The translations under genes and the position numbers were made by a program. A model generated the notes under the pieces. That model had not been told where the DNA came from, ran no database searches, and saw only the letters and a list, made by a program, of their open reading frames with translations. Shown piece after piece: positions 1-13,300 of a stretch of DNA of 64,000 nucleotides (the stretch's first letter is position 1; each line of letters begins with the position of its first letter). Source of the stretch: Solea solea (taxonomy: Eukaryota; Chordata; Actinopteri; Pleuronectiformes; Soleidae); assembly GCF_958295425.1 (NCBI RefSeq), contig NC_081142.1, positions 20,480,530 to 20,544,529 on the forward strand, in the 5' to 3' direction.

Positions 1-379
1 ACAGTCAGTAACTCACTCAATGGTGTAGAATCAATTATCCAAACAACTTTTGGACGGATATAGACAAAAAACAATCAAAGATCATTTTTACACACAAATT
101 CATCAGTTGGGGGGTAAAAGTTTGGTTTTATATGCGCTGTAACACCAGTAGGTAGTGCCAAAGCGCCCTAGTGCATCACGCCAGTGTATTTATACTTAAA
201 TTAAACTACTCAGCTGGACCAACGATTGCCCGATATTGTGAATGAAAAAGGAGAACTTCCACATTTAAATGACACCTATTAAAAAGTTGAGAAACTGCAC
301 TTTGCATTGAATTCCAACGGTTTCTGAAAGCTGAGAAGTTGCAAACATATTGTTTTCATGGTAATTTCACTTGCACTGT

Positions 380-641
380 TTCAGAAAGCCTTAGTCTTAG
401 TCACCAAGAGAGGAAAGAGCTGGAAAAACATTTCCATTTTTTGGCCAGTTTATTGAATATTGAGACAAATGTTATTTTAAATATGTCTTACGCTGCTCAA
501 ATTTCAAATTGAACATGCAGAATGTGGTGTTAAATTCTTCATCTTCATTTTAAATTGTTAAAACAGTATTTTAACCTGCAGTAAATTGTAAATAACAGCC
601 AGATATTGAAAGTTATTCTGGACAAATGGGCAAAAGCACTT
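380..641 (+). repeat. Dispersed repeat block, copy 1 (related copy at 12320-12549)
   Basis: The last 64 bases (578-641, GCAGTAAATTGTAAATAAC...GGGCAAAAGCACTT) recur at 12485-12548 with only a few mismatches. Weaker similarity (AATTTTAAATATGT, TCAAATTTCAAATT) extends about 200 bases further left. The tail AGGTGTTAAAGGGTTAAAG at 704-722 resembles a MITE end. The family is not identified. Confidence 0.6.
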
Positions 642-1486
642 AGTTCTGGCCCTTAATATGATTAAAATAAGCAAAAAAAGTCCAGACGGAAATTTTGAGG
701 CTTAGGTGTTAAAGGGTTAAAGACAAACAATGTGACCTCATTTAAAATACAGACCGCAACATGAGCAAATTTGTACATAATATGTAACATTTCAAATTGA
801 AATTTCAACTATTTTTACTGCCACCTTTTGACATTAAGAATGAACATAAATACTCATTTAAAGGATTTGTTACGTTACACATCTTAAGTAAGATGCTGGA
901 AAAAAGTTCAGCAAAGTTATTTGGTGACCCAAATCTTGAGACGCATGTGTGGGTGCTGACCCAGTGTCTGGGTATGACTGATGTATGACAACAGCAATAA
1001 CTCATGTTTAACAAGCTGGAAACAGCAGATGTTTGATGCACGGCTGGTTAAGCTCTCTTCCTGCAGTGTTCTCCTCTCAAACGGTGCTGTTTTGAGTGAC
1101 TTTTACTGAATCTTCCTTTCTCTTTCGCTCTTGCCTTTCCCCTCCGTCTCTCTCTCATGCCTCCGTGTCTGACACGACTCCAAACACAAGTCATGTGTGA
1201 TTTCAACACAAAGCGCTTGTGTTGAAGTGGAGCAAACTCGGCATGTACTTTTATAATGAGGGTCTAGGGATTGCTGGAATGTGGGCAGGGAACGCATCAT
1301 TTTAAATGTACATTATAATTGCAGATTATATGTTTCACTCACTGACTGGGTCATATTTACCCTACTTATTTATTAATCTTAATCTGAAAGTCTGTGATTA
1401 TTCTTTTTCATGTAGGGCAGTTGGGGTCAGCACCTATAGTGCCCCCTATTGATGATCTGCCACTAAAATCCATGTTCCCCCTAGAG

Positions 1487-1671
1487 CAGTGATTCCCAAA
1501 GTAAGAGCTGTGTATGTATGTTAAAAATAACATCTCTTGGAAATGATTTGCTTACCAATTCAAAATGATATCAGGTGCAACATTATCCACAAATTTGTTC
1601 CCGCTGTCACGACTTGGGTCACAATAGGTTACCATCTTAAAAAAAAAAGGTAAAACATTGGGGAAACATTG
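1487..1671. mobile_element. Short hAT-type MITE (185 bp) with 8-bp target duplication
   Basis: The left end CAGTGATTCCCAAAG matches the inverted right end CAATGTTTCCCCAATG. Flanking octamers CCCTAGAG and CCCTCCAG agree at 6 of 8 positions, as expected for an old hAT target-site duplication. There is no coding capacity. Confidence 0.6.
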
Positions 1672-4159
1672 CCCTCCAGAGTAAATCTTACTGACGCTGA
1701 AAACTCTCGTCTCTGCAGTTTGTCCGTCTGTGCATTTCCGAGATAGTGAGTAGCTCATATCAATAACTCAGTCCGGGGCCGCCGAGCAGATCCAGCAGCT
1801 GTAGCGTGGACAAATACATCTTGAGCTTGTGTTTGTTGTAAATGATAATTTTTGACAGTCCACTTTGGGGCTGAGAGCCACATCACTTGTGTGGAACACG
1901 GGGGCCAGAGGTGATTGAAAGTGACAATATTATTTTCTGCTCCGGTCCTCCACATGTGCAGTCCAGATCTCAGGCAAAATCCTAATAAATGCCCAATGAC
2001 AGGAGAAGATGAATGACCAGAATTGCCTCTCTGAGTTACAGCGTTTCAGCCACCTCAGCAATGATGTAGTAATGAATTCACACCACGTTGCCCCTCCACT
2101 CAATTTCCTGCCTTTCTTACTGATTGAATTTGAAAGAACTTTTAACAAGTCCTCTGAACAAAATGAAAGAGAAATTGTGTGTGTGTCTGTGTGCGTCTCT
2201 CTCTGTGTGTTGGATATGGAGGAGCATAACCATTGCTTCCAATGCAAACCCAATGTGAGCCTTCCGCCTCGGCCACCTGTCTGCTGTGAACGTTGCCAAA
2301 GGGAATGCTGCCATCTTCACCAGGGTGAAAGACATGAGTGTTTGCCTTACATTTGGCCGTATTCTCAACATATTGCATTGGATTATTGATTTTTTTTTTT
2401 TTTGGAATGTGGAATATCATGATACTGTGGATAATAATGCTCATTAGATATTAAATCGTAATTTCAAAAGACTTCTATTTCGTCATTTTCTCAATCTACA
2501 TATTTACACACATAGCATCTGCTAAATGGCATCAATGGTTAGTCATTGTCTGCATAGGAGAGGGCTCCTGCAATAAGACTGAGGTTTATTGTTGTATTGC
2601 TGTCTGAGGTGGAGCTCGTGTTAAACTGCTGCTACTTTATATTCAGTTATGGTCGAGCGAGTCACAACTTAGGGGTTGGGCGGCCTCCAAAGGATCACAA
2701 GACATCCGGAAGAGTTGTGAGATGATTAATGGTGTAGAAATAAAAGACTAAAAATAATTTGGTTACACACACATTTCACATTGTATTTTCTCACCAACCT
2801 TTCCTTATTTGTGTGAAAAGCTGGATATTTAATAAGGGGCCTTTAGACATTTACAGTATTCAAATGTTAATATCTCAGAAGGGGGAAATATACTCCTTCT
2901 TGACAATTGATCGCAACTATATTCAGTGGAGTTTTTTTTGGGGGAAACACTAGGTCATAAAACCAGATTGTGTTTTGTAAGGTAGAGTAAAAAAAACCCA
3001 CAGAAGATGCCCACTAATGTGCAGTGAAGTCAAAGTGAAAGGCACTTTCCTCTGCCTTGGTTTAAAATCTGAAAGCGTGTATTTCAGAAAATGGGACCCC
3101 TCTCTGACTTCTGAGAAACTCCAGCACTTTGGCGATGATAGCAGCCAAAGATTTAAACTGATGAAAGTGATGTACCTTGGTGAAAAGGTGCTACGATTGA
3201 TAATAATAATGACATAGCAAGTTGTGGGGAGGATTGCAGCCCCTAAAATCAACTCCGAGGTGAAACCCATTTCATTTCCTTCTCTTCCCTGCAGGATGAA
3301 CCATTTGGCCTTTTGGGGGTTTAAGATAAGACAGTGCCAGCTTATCACAGTCAACGATAACTGGAGAAACGAATGACAGCGGGGATTTGTGAATAGTTCT
3401 TTCTATACCTGTTTTCTGCTCTCTCTCTCTCGCTGTCCCTCCCTCCACCCCTCCCTCCCTCCCTGCCTGCGTGTTCCTCCTTTTCCACAGAATGTGCTGC
3501 GGCCTGGAACTAGTGCTTCCATGCTGCAAAGTGGAACTCAAGAGACACGGTGTACCATTTGAAGAGGTCATTTATTTGTATGGCATGAAATGAGGTGAAG
3601 ATTAATCGCTACACTAGATGTATCTGAGCAAGGGATTAGTCAAAGGCTTTGTCTGAATAGTACAGTGTCAGCAAAAAGGTCAATGGATACCGCGTATCCA
3701 TTCAACATCATTATGTTTACTTCCTACTCTCCGCCTACAGTTTTTGGGGTAATATGTGCATTAGTGTCTCGTTTGATGATTATATAATCAAAAAAGAAAA
3801 ACAACAACAACTAACAAAATAACTGATGTGCATTGGAAATCGTTGCGGCCCGAGTGTGTTGACTTCGATGTGCAGCAGTTAGGGTGTACACTTAGCAGCA
3901 GTCAAACACCTGGCTGTTGGAGCATTCCTCATTACTCCTGGTTTAATGTGATATATACCCTTTCAAAAGGCCAAACTACCCCCATCTATCATGAGCGGCC
4001 AAGGGTGTTCCACGCGTTCTGATTAGCAGTCAAGAGGGCGAAAAGAGCAATATTTGAAAGACTGGACGACGCACTTACTGGGAATTTCGATATCTGATAT
4101 ATCGGTGGTGTTTGGGCCGATAATTGATATTGATACATATATGCATATCAGTCTTTTAA

Positions 4160-4720
4160 GCCCTTTTTCCACTAGCGCAACACGCCTCACCTCGCCTCGG
4201 CACAACATGGTTATTACGCGTTCCCATTAGCGATAGTACCTGGTACCTGGCGATACAATGCGTGACGTCGCCAGACTGCCGTCCACCGATCAGTCAGAGT
4301 GCCGTCACAGGAAGAGACGTCGGGCACAAGAATCAAGCCGAACAATGCCGAACTGTAGATCAGTTAGAAAGACTTAACAATACCAAAAAACGTGGGTTCA
4401 TCTCAAACAATAACCAGGGAAATGTGTAAAATCTCAATATTTGACAGAGGAGTCTGGTGAATTTAGTGACAGCACTGCTGTCTGTGATCCGGTCACAGAG
4501 GAAGTACTGAACAAATCTTTTCAATGAACTGATTCTAATGATTGCCCGTTACTAGTCTGTGTGTGTCGCGTGTAAAACGAAGTCACGGCAGTTTCATGCA
4601 GCCGTGCAGTGATGACTCCGCCCACCTTTGAGGAGGTAGTATATTGTAATGGGAAACCAACCAAACCGCATAGAGGCGAGGTGAGTCAAGGCAAGCTTAG
4701 ACCATGTAGTGAAACACGGC
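4160..4720. mobile_element. Non-autonomous DNA transposon with CCTTTTTCCACTA / CTCACCTCGCCTC inverted ends
   Basis: The left end reads GCCCTTTTTCCACTA, followed by CTCACCTCGCCTC. The right end, inverted, reads GCCGTGTTTCACTA followed by CTCACCTCGCCTC. The interior includes GTACCTGGTACCTGG and CCGATCAGTCAGAG, which I recognise from a repeat widespread in fish. No clear target duplication was found, so the superfamily (hAT or PIF/Harbinger) is left open. Confidence 0.6.
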
Positions 4721-5857
4721 ATTATTCTGGAATGAAAACTTTATATTTTATGTGGGAGTAAATGCAGATGTATATTTGCTTCACTGCTTCAAAATCAATA
4801 AACTTCAAAGGAGTCAAGGAGGTAGGAGCCTATTCATCCTACTGTTTTAGTTATTAATTACATCAGGGGATGTGTGTGTTTGCCGAGTTCACATCTTGAT
4901 GCCATAATGTTGTGCATATCTCTAACACACATATTCTTTGTTCATATTTGCTGCACTATGAAATCTGGCAAAATGAATACATCCATCAAAACACTTTCAA
5001 AATTGTTCCTTTTTGGTTATGATGTTCATATAGGGATTTTTTTTTATTATTATTGCTTTCAAAAATAAAACACATCAAGATACTGCACCTTTCACTGTCT
5101 TGCTGTCCATAGAGACTTTGATGAATATTTCTTCCGACCACGTCTTCCTATATCAGCGTAAATATTTGAGTAAATATGAGTAAAATGTCGCTTTTATAAA
5201 CAAACACTATCGTAATTTTCTAAGTACACATTTAATTAGTTGTAGTTTTTCTCCAGGTGGCTTGTCTTGCATCATCTCCGATTTCCACTGCATCTAATGA
5301 GTTTGTATTAAAAACCAGACAACCATGAACAAACGCTTTTTCTTTTCTCTTCTTTTTATCTCACCGTCGCTAGCAAACTAAATAGGTGGTGTCGTTTCAC
5401 TAACTACATTCGTGATGTGGGAACCCAAACCATCAGTTTGTGGTGAAAAAACAGTGTCACTTCACAGGCAGGTAGACGACATAAAACACATTTGGGGAGT
5501 CTAATAAACTGAGAACCTTCCAGCACCTGTGGATTTACTGTACATGTCACCTGTGCCTCCAAATATGACATATAGAGATTTAGATGCTATGTAGGAAAAG
5601 TACTACATGCACATGTGACTGATATTTTGCAGTTTCATCGCTTAGAAATACTGCACTCAGCGGCTTTGTGTTTGCTTCTTCAAAGAGAAAGTAAAGACGG
5701 ATAAAAATTGGGAAAATCTATACTACATGAGGGTAGAATTTAAGGAGGTTTTCGACTGACTGTGTAGCACGTATTACTTTCTCATAGTTGAGCTTGGTTA
5801 CACATCATAATTAATTACCTTTCAGCCAATATAGTTAAGCAACAGAGCCATATATGA

Positions 5858-5893
5858 TCCATCCATTCATCCATCCATCCATCCATCCATCCA
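5858..5893. repeat. (CATC)n microsatellite
   Basis: About nine tandem copies of CATC/ATCC. It is best read as the 3' tail of the adjacent minus-strand LINE fragment. Confidence 0.9.
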
Positions 5894-6330
5894 ACAAAGC
5901 CCTTGCAGATTCCCCTGCTGTTCCTCGGTTCCATTACATGTGAAATCTCTGTGGAATGTCCTGGGTCTTCCCTCGGGTTCCATCTCAGGTGGCACACTGA
6001 ATGGTCTCAGATGGGTCCTTTAGACACAAAGGTATCGCAGCTCTACTCCGATTTCCCTCCACTCTATCCCACTTCTAAGTCTGAGCCGGGCTACCCAACG
6101 GGATAAACTAATTTTGTCCACTTGTGTCTCATTATTTTGTTCGCTACCCCAGAGCTCATGACTACAGGTGAGGGTTGGAATATAAACTAGAGTGGCAAAT
6201 TGAAAATGTTGCCCTGCAGCTTAGCTCCCTCTTCACTACAATGGGCCGGTGATGCACCCATACTGATGCTGAATCTGCACCGTTCCCTCTGTCCATCTTA
6301 GGCTCCACGTCACCCTCCTTTCCCAGACCT
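5858..6330 (-). mobile_element. Decayed LINE (non-LTR retrotransposon) 3' end with (GATG)n tail
   Basis: Read on the minus strand, 6030-6330 gives broken translated pieces such as HHRPIVVKRELSCRATFSI. These match the C-terminal region of a very common fish LINE polyprotein (remembered pattern: VV-K-ELS-KAKLSIYRS...TLTYGHELW). In-frame stops break it. The element ends in a (GGAT)n microsatellite at 5893-5858, the usual 3' tail of this family. The copy is 5'-truncated and non-functional, and its exact clade is not resolved. Confidence 0.65.
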
Positions 6331-6397
6331 CAAAAGGCTTAAAAGACTCACCTGAGGCACAGACTTACACCCAACCACACTGACCACAGTTGTCCTA

Positions 6398-6590
6398 CAT
6401 CCATTCATTCATTCATTCATTCATCTACCTATCCTCCACATGTGGGTCGTGGTGCTACTGGTGCCAATCCCAGCTGACATAGGGCCAAAGGTGCGGCACA
6501 CCCTGGACAAGTCACCACTCCAAAGAGATGAACAATCATTCACTCACACACTCGCACCCATGGGCCATTTAGAGGCAGTAACAGTCTTAC
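6398..6590 (+). repeat. Dispersed fish repeat (CCAATCCCAGCTGACATAGG type), copy 1, with (CATT)n
   Basis: It begins with a (CATT)n tract (6398-6424) and continues TATCCTCCACATG...GGTGCCAATCCCAGCTGACATAGGG and CACCCTGGACAAGTC. The same order is seen at 28441-28590 and 51214-51345. It is probably the 3' part of a retroelement family. No coding capacity. Confidence 0.6.
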
Positions 6591-9500
6591 AATTAAACTG
6601 TAAACTGCCCCGATGTCCGTGCCAAAACTAAGAGAACCACATCATCTGCAAAAAAAGCAAAGCAGCAGTTCTAAAGTCCACACAGAGAACACTCTCGTCT
6701 TCTATAGACTGTGCCTTGAAATCCTGCTGGAAATCACAAACAACCTTTTGTATCCAAATTTTGTGCGAAAGCAACAAAATAGACAGTTTTTATTTTCATT
6801 TTCTTCATAAAAACAAACCAAGCGAACTTTGAACTTTGACGTATTTCCAAATTTCACGAATGTAATCACCAATTTAAAATATTTTTAGTACTCATTGCTC
6901 GGGTGTGTTTATGTAGTTGGTGAAAATGGAAGAAAATTTTTTTTTTTTCATCAGATTGCCGATAGGTTGTGCTGAAAAAAGGACACAAGACACTCCATAA
7001 TGCACATTCTTATAGCCTCTATATATACATTTTGACAGTAATGGAAAAAAGCATCCTGAATGCTCTGTGTTCTCTGGGTTTAAATATGTCGTGCAGAGGA
7101 AAAGGGTTGTTGAAAGGCTGATTTATGTATTTATTGAGAGTATATTTGGCACTGGGAGGATATTTAGACTGCGAATAATTTGGAGACGAGGATACTTTTT
7201 TCATGTTTATGTCATAGACGAACAATCACAATGGAGTAGAGTAGGAATTGTGTTTCTGTGTTCAAAATAAATCCATTCTTTTATTCATTCTTGTCACTTC
7301 GAATCAATTCAGCTGTTGCAATTAGTCTGTCATTATCACTGACAGATTAGGAGTTTCCCTTGAAACGCGAGCAACAATCTAAAAACTAAAAACGTTCTGT
7401 TCATCAGTGAAGTAAAAAGTCAAATCCAGAGTGGAAAGCTCAACCGAAACACAGCTACAAAAATCTAACACGTAAAATAACCAACACTCTCTGACACGCA
7501 GTGCATCTGTGTGGGATTCCATCACTTTTGAGTCAAAAGCGATTTAGAAAAAAAGACATTTCAGGGCCTTTAAACCCGACGCAGAGGAACCAAATTGAAA
7601 TTGCTGAATTGTGTGGTCTCTGAGAGCATGGATTTTTTTTTTAAAAGCAGCCAGTTTTGTCCTTGCATATTTTTCTTCCCTTCGCCGCCTCGGTCATTGT
7701 TTCTTTTATTGACTCAAAACATGTTCAGAGTAGAGTTTAACTTGTATCAATGCAAGTAGCGAAATGCAGTATATTCAGTGTGTGTGTGTGTTCATAGTTG
7801 TTCATTGCTTTTTTCCCCAAAATAAATTTACAATATTTCAAATAAACATGAAATAATTTTGACTTGTATCGCACCATCGTTTCAAAACAGAATAGAAAAA
7901 GTGGCGGTTCGCTGCATACACCAACAAACGCAGATAAATCTGTGAAAGGTTCCTTCGGGCTGATTTTTATCAGCCTTCTGATGAATCGCATGCAGGCTCG
8001 ACTTCACTATTTATTTATGAAATATCTCTTTTAGATATGATGTTAATCGAATTAAATCCACCTGCTATCAGTGTGCATCTCCCGTGCCCACATTTCAGTA
8101 GAAATCCAGGTGAAATCAGATTGTTTAGTGCAACACAGACAGACAGAGAGACCGATAGACAGATACTATTTACAAAATGAAGAAAATACTGCTCCCATAT
8201 TGGATGCGACCAAATGCTGACAAGGACGAGGACTGACCAGCGAGTTTATAGCTGTGAATAAATCCCCGGGGTTGTGGCTGCTACTGGTAATTAAATTTGA
8301 GAAATATGAGCACCTTGCTTCTTTCCCATAAAATAAAATGCATTATTTTGTGATTGTCATATTTCAGTTCACCGCCATCTCTTCAAGGACTTGTTTTACT
8401 TCGCGGGCAGAGTTAGAGGGAAGGATCTCTCGTGAAAACTCAATATCCAAGTCTAAAATGTCTAATATTTTGCCAACAGTCAGACAAACAAAGAAACAAA
8501 AAAACAAACAAGGCTCATTTAAATGCAGAGCAACACTCTCTCTGTTAAGGTGAACAAGTGCACAAAGTTATCTGTAGGATACTTAACATGGAAATATTCC
8601 ACTTAACAGCTTGACCTTGGTTGAACAACTTCACATACTTTATAAAAAAGCGTTGCCAAATGCAACATCTGCTCAAAGAGATTTGCTTCAGGCAAAGGTT
8701 TTTACAAATGTACTGTAATAATGCATGCAGGAACGGCAGCTTGGTCTTTATTGATGCACACGCATGAACATGCATCTCTTTAAGCTCTGCTCCAGCGCCG
8801 CTCACCGCACTGCCTATGACTTATCTGTTTGTTCCTTTAACAATGTGCCGCATGTGCTCGATTTTTTATTTTTTTTTTTTTACATGAAAAGAGAAAGAAT
8901 GAGTAGCTTAGTAGCTGTAAGCGGGAGATATGGAAGAGGAAGAAGAGTCGTATTCTTTTTGACAGCATTGAGTCAAAGTCTTCACTTCATTCCTGCTACC
9001 TTCCCGCTGTGCATACAGTATCACCGTTAATCACAAATGGACACGCGTGCCAAACGTATTATAGTCGGACTCATAGGCTGCAGGTATAAGCCTCCCATTG
9101 GCCGCGTGATCCTTCTCTGATCCTTCTATAGTTTCTCCCTTTATTAAAGGGACTTATAAAAGCTCAGAGGTGGAATCTACAAGTTGAATATGGCAGGTTC
9201 TGATATAGAATCAAATTGTGTGACTTTATCTTTTGCATGTCGTCGTATTGGTTTAAAAAAAATACACAAACGCTCCTTTCCTTCCTCTACAGCAGAATGA
9301 TAATGGGGGCAAGTAGAACCTTCCGAGGTGCTGACACAGCGCAGTGGAGGTCTGGCTATGTGAGACATTATAATCAATGAAGCACCAGGGATTCATATAA
9401 ATCCAGCATATAAGCAGCACTCATGGTGGAGGTCAGACACATTAGTTGTCAGAGGTCACCGGAACCGCTTGAAAAGGCAACAAAGGGTGGCAGTCCCTTC

Positions 9501-10116
9501 TCTTTCATGCTGCTGCTTTCACGGTTTTTGTGACATTCTTCATTGTGCGCTGCCTGGATTCACAGCTTGAGCAATTCTTTGTTTTATTTCTTTTCTTACA
9601 CCAACCTGTGTTTTATTCATTTTGACACGCGTGTCTGTCGTGATGGGGCTGTTAAGGAAAACATCTCTCAGCTGTGAAGTAGCAGCACCATCCCGGGTGA
9701 CAATCTTGGTTTCAAATGATTTATTCTTTTTTTTTTTTATTTCTGTCGCCTTTTTGTTTCTCCTCACTCTCATCAGTTCACTTTCACTTCATCGCAGGCT
9801 GTGTCAGCATGGTTGAGGGATTCCTTACCGTGCAAAAAAAACAACAAAAAAGAACTTCATCTGCATGCGTGTTTCTCTGTTTCAAACGATGAACAAATAC
9901 ATTGTCACGATATATGAGAATGGATGAATTGAATCGTATCATGACAAAATGTCCGTCAGTTTACTTCAATATTAAGTGTAATAATATGTAAAACTGATTA
10001 ATGTGGCTCATTGATTCACTAATTGTACATTTTCTTTTTAACCAGTTGAATAATGAATAATGTATTGCCTTTTTTTATAATTGACTTTACTTTGCTTGTG
10101 TGTTTTTCGTGTGCAG

Positions 10117-10307
10117 GGAGTTCGGGAGATGGAAGGTGAATAATCTGGCAGTTGAACGGAGAGATTTCCTGGAGTCTCCATTACCTCTGACATCTGAGTT
10201 TATCAGGAACATACGACTCCTGGGCCACAGACCCACCACGCAGATGATCACTGACAACCTGATCAGGAAGTATGGCACACACTTCCTGCTGTCAGCCACC
10301 CTGGGAG
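10117..10307 (+). CDS. brinp3: brinp3 coding exon A (start of MACPF region)
   Basis: This is an internal exon between an acceptor (...TTTTTCGTGTGCAG) and a donor (GTAAAC). Its first base completes an Arg codon begun in an upstream exon outside the window, and its last base begins a Gly codon. It encodes 63 full residues, from [17 protein letters not shown] to SATLG. It contains the Y-G-T-H-F motif typical of MACPF domains (bases 10271-10285). The match to BRINP2/3 is nearly continuous, and FLESPLPL and RNIRLLG are BRINP-family hallmarks. An open frame runs 17 bases upstream of the acceptor and well into the intron, but those residues have no family match, so the exon limits were set from the splice consensus and the reading frame. 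Confidence 0.95.
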
Positions 10308-13300
10308 GTAAACAAGAAAAAGAAAATGGTATTTTATTATTTCAAAGCATAGTACAACGTAGATTATTGTCACAACCATAGCTCATAATGTGTTTTCAAT
10401 AACAATGTGTATTTTACCAGGTGAAATTATGACTGTTGCTGGCAGATTTAATCACTGGAAGACACACAGATAATTGTGAGCAGTGTGCATCAACAAAAAG
10501 GGTTAACTGGCAGAAATTGAATAGATTCCATGGTTCTCAAACTGTGGTATGTGTACCACCAGTGGTACGCAAGCTTCCTCTGGTGGTACTTGGAACAAAT
10601 AACCACAAAGAACAATAGAGTCACCTTATGTCTCACTCTGTCTTAATCTAATCTCACTAGACCATTGTGTGAAGTATATGTGAGGAAGAGGAGGAGGATG
10701 AGAGAGCAAATGATCTTATTAGGAATAAATCTGTCTCCTGTGAAAAGTCCGTAGCTGACTTTGCTCGACCTATTTACACCAATGTGTCGCTGATAATGGT
10801 GTTAATTCAAGAGCTCAATATTTTCAAGGGTGGTATAAAATTATGAGAACTACTGGAATAGACTATAGCCCCAAGTACTAGTGCTGTATGAGTGTATGAT
10901 CAATTTAAAATAAAAATAGCTTTGTTTTTGTGGTAACCTTATAAGCCTTTTATGTGCACTTTAGGCAGGGGCAATGCAGAAATGTACATGGCTTACTACA
11001 CAAAAGAAAAAAAAAAAAAGGCTCCACCCACATAAACAACATGTATAATCCAGCAAGAAAGAGAAAGAAAATGGCAGAGAGAGTGGGAGAGTCTTTTTTT
11101 ATTATCTTTTCTGGCACGCAGAGGCCACTGTATAGTTCCCTGAAAAGGAAGAATGAGCGGAGGAGTTTTTTTGGCTTGTTACCATCTGCGGTCTCACCAT
11201 TAGATGTCACTAATTCCTACACACTGGACCCCTTAACAAAGCAGCGATGAAGCCATAGCGCACTCTTACCAGCTGATGACACATGCCGAGTACAATGAAA
11301 TTAAGAGGCAGTGTTTCTCCCTTACACGGTACATTAATAGTGTGGGATGAAAGCAAAAGTGTTCTCAGGAGCTGCTTCAGCTCCCGGAGAACATACTGTA
11401 GGCTTTACGAGAGTAAACAGTTTGCGTTGATCAAAGCTGCGACACTTTGCTCTCCCATCAGGAGCACAGACGAGCGCGGCACAGTGACTCGGTCAAAGTA
11501 AGTAACATGAATTACAAGTCACGGCAGCGTAATGTGCCACCGACTGCACAGATATTGCTCTTCGGAGACGTATGTGTGTGTACAGTGCCACATTTATTTA
11601 TGTATTTATTTATTTTATTGAGTGCAGTGCAGTGATGAAAGGACAAACATGAACAGAATGAAAATAAAAAAAATATAATACACAGAGCAATACTTGTCGA
11701 TTACTTTTACACACCGGACTCCCGGGAGAATGAGGGGTTTGCCTTGGACCGTCGCCATATGGGCCTCCATGGCTCTGAATGGATTGCTCCTCCGTGTTCG
11801 GAAACACACGTGGACTTAATGAAATGAATAAATAGATTGTGATATTAATAGGGTGGGTCCCCCAGCAGCGGAGAAACAAACGCGGTGGGCAGGAAGAAAA
11901 TAGCACCCGAAGCATTAACACTGCATTATGAGGAGATAAAATGAGGCGCTCTGTCTGTCTCTGAGATTCGGGGGGCGATGAGACTGTGCCGCACCAAAGC
12001 CCTTGGACATATGAAGTGCTGATTGCTATGATCAGTGGCTACTGATGCGGATGATGTGGCTGGTCCTAACCGAGGTCAAAAATCTGCTTCAGAGGTTTTG
12101 GTTTTGCTGGGTTATTTCTATCTGGAATTGTTGTGTCCCAAAACAGAGCAGGTGGTTGGGTTGTAAATTATAACAAAGGGCCAAATAATGGATTAAGTGG
12201 AAAAAAGGGGTGTAATGAGTAAAGTGAACGCACATATTCAGTCAAAAACGATGTGCCCTTTGCATTACCGTATTACCAAGTGCACTTCACATTACCGTAA
12301 TTTAAGCCAACAAATCAGTGTCTTTGTCGCCAGAAAGGGAAAAAGGTGGAAAAACGCCTGTGCATAGTTTCCATATTTTTGCCCTGTTTTTGGACATTGA
12401 GGCAAAACCGCAAACAGTCTAATTTTAAATATGTTTTATAATGTTCAAATTTCAAATTAAATTGCTAATGCACTATTTTGACATGCAGTAAATTGTAAAT
12501 AACTGCCAGATATTGAAGGTTATTCTGGAAAAATGGGCAAAAGCACTTTGTCACACAATTACTGCAACTGACAAACCAACCACGACCAACAAAAACAATC
12601 TTTTTTTTAAAAATGTTTCTGTGCAGGAGAAGAGGCGTTGACGATATTTGTGGACAAGCGGAAACTGAGTAAGAAAGCAGAGGTGAGCGACTACGCTGGT
12701 AACTCGTCCACTGTGACTCTGGAGGCTCTGCACCAGCTGGCTGCCTCCTACTTCATTGACAGAGAGAGTACCCTGCGCAAGCTGCACCACATCCAGATCG
12801 CCTCCACTGCCATCAAGGTACAATCTTTTTTTTTGTCTATATACTGTTGAGTTCCCGGGGCACATTCACACACACCGACGCACTAGTTATTACGTCTACT
12901 TTGATTTTTTTTTTGGTCACGAGTCATCAATCAAGTCAAACTCATTACATCAGGACAATGAGGTGAAAAATGGGTAAGGCTGGAGGCTGGAGGGTTGGCA
13001 GAAGTGTGCGACTGTCTTTTTTTTTTTTTTTCACATCTTACTTTTGCGGTGATGTCACTTTTGTATACAACACAGTGTCTGTATCAAGACAGCACTCTCG
13101 CCTTTGCAGCAAGAAGACCCGGATTCAAGATCCGGTTGGAACAAGGGCCTTTCTGCATTGTTTGCATGTGATCCCTGTGTGTGCGTGGGTTTTCTGATTG
13201 TTTTTTGGTTCGGTCTTCCTCAGAACAGTCACCTGATGTTAGGTGGCGACATGCCTTATCAAGGCGTGATTAACAAGGTAAAGGAAACCAAAAAAACTAG

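Larger units (their letters stand above)
1..10116 (+). other. Probable upstream intron of brinp3 (no exon recognised)
   Basis: The first visible exon starts inside a codon, so at least one coding exon for the ~80 N-terminal residues lies further 5'. I searched this stretch for the residues expected just before EFGRW and for a donor in matching phase, and saw none. The stretch is therefore most likely intronic. It holds repeats at 380-641, 1487-1671, 4160-4720, 5858-6330 and 6398-6590. Stretches 1680-4150, 4730-5850 and 6600-10100 show only AT-rich unique-looking sequence, a CT-rich tract near 3420-3470 and short T runs. Confidence 0.6.
10308..12626 (+). other. brinp3: brinp3 intron between exons A and B
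   Basis: This is a GTAAAC...GTGCAG intron of 2319 bases, phase 1. It contains a hAT-type MITE at 10527-10855 and a dispersed repeat block at about 12320-12549. Short frames elsewhere in it have no recognisable homology. Confidence 0.85.

Noticed and set aside
4060..4155. Possible separate repeat with GATATC/ATATCGG words before the 4160 element
   Set aside because: Too short and degenerate to delimit, and no second copy seen in the window.
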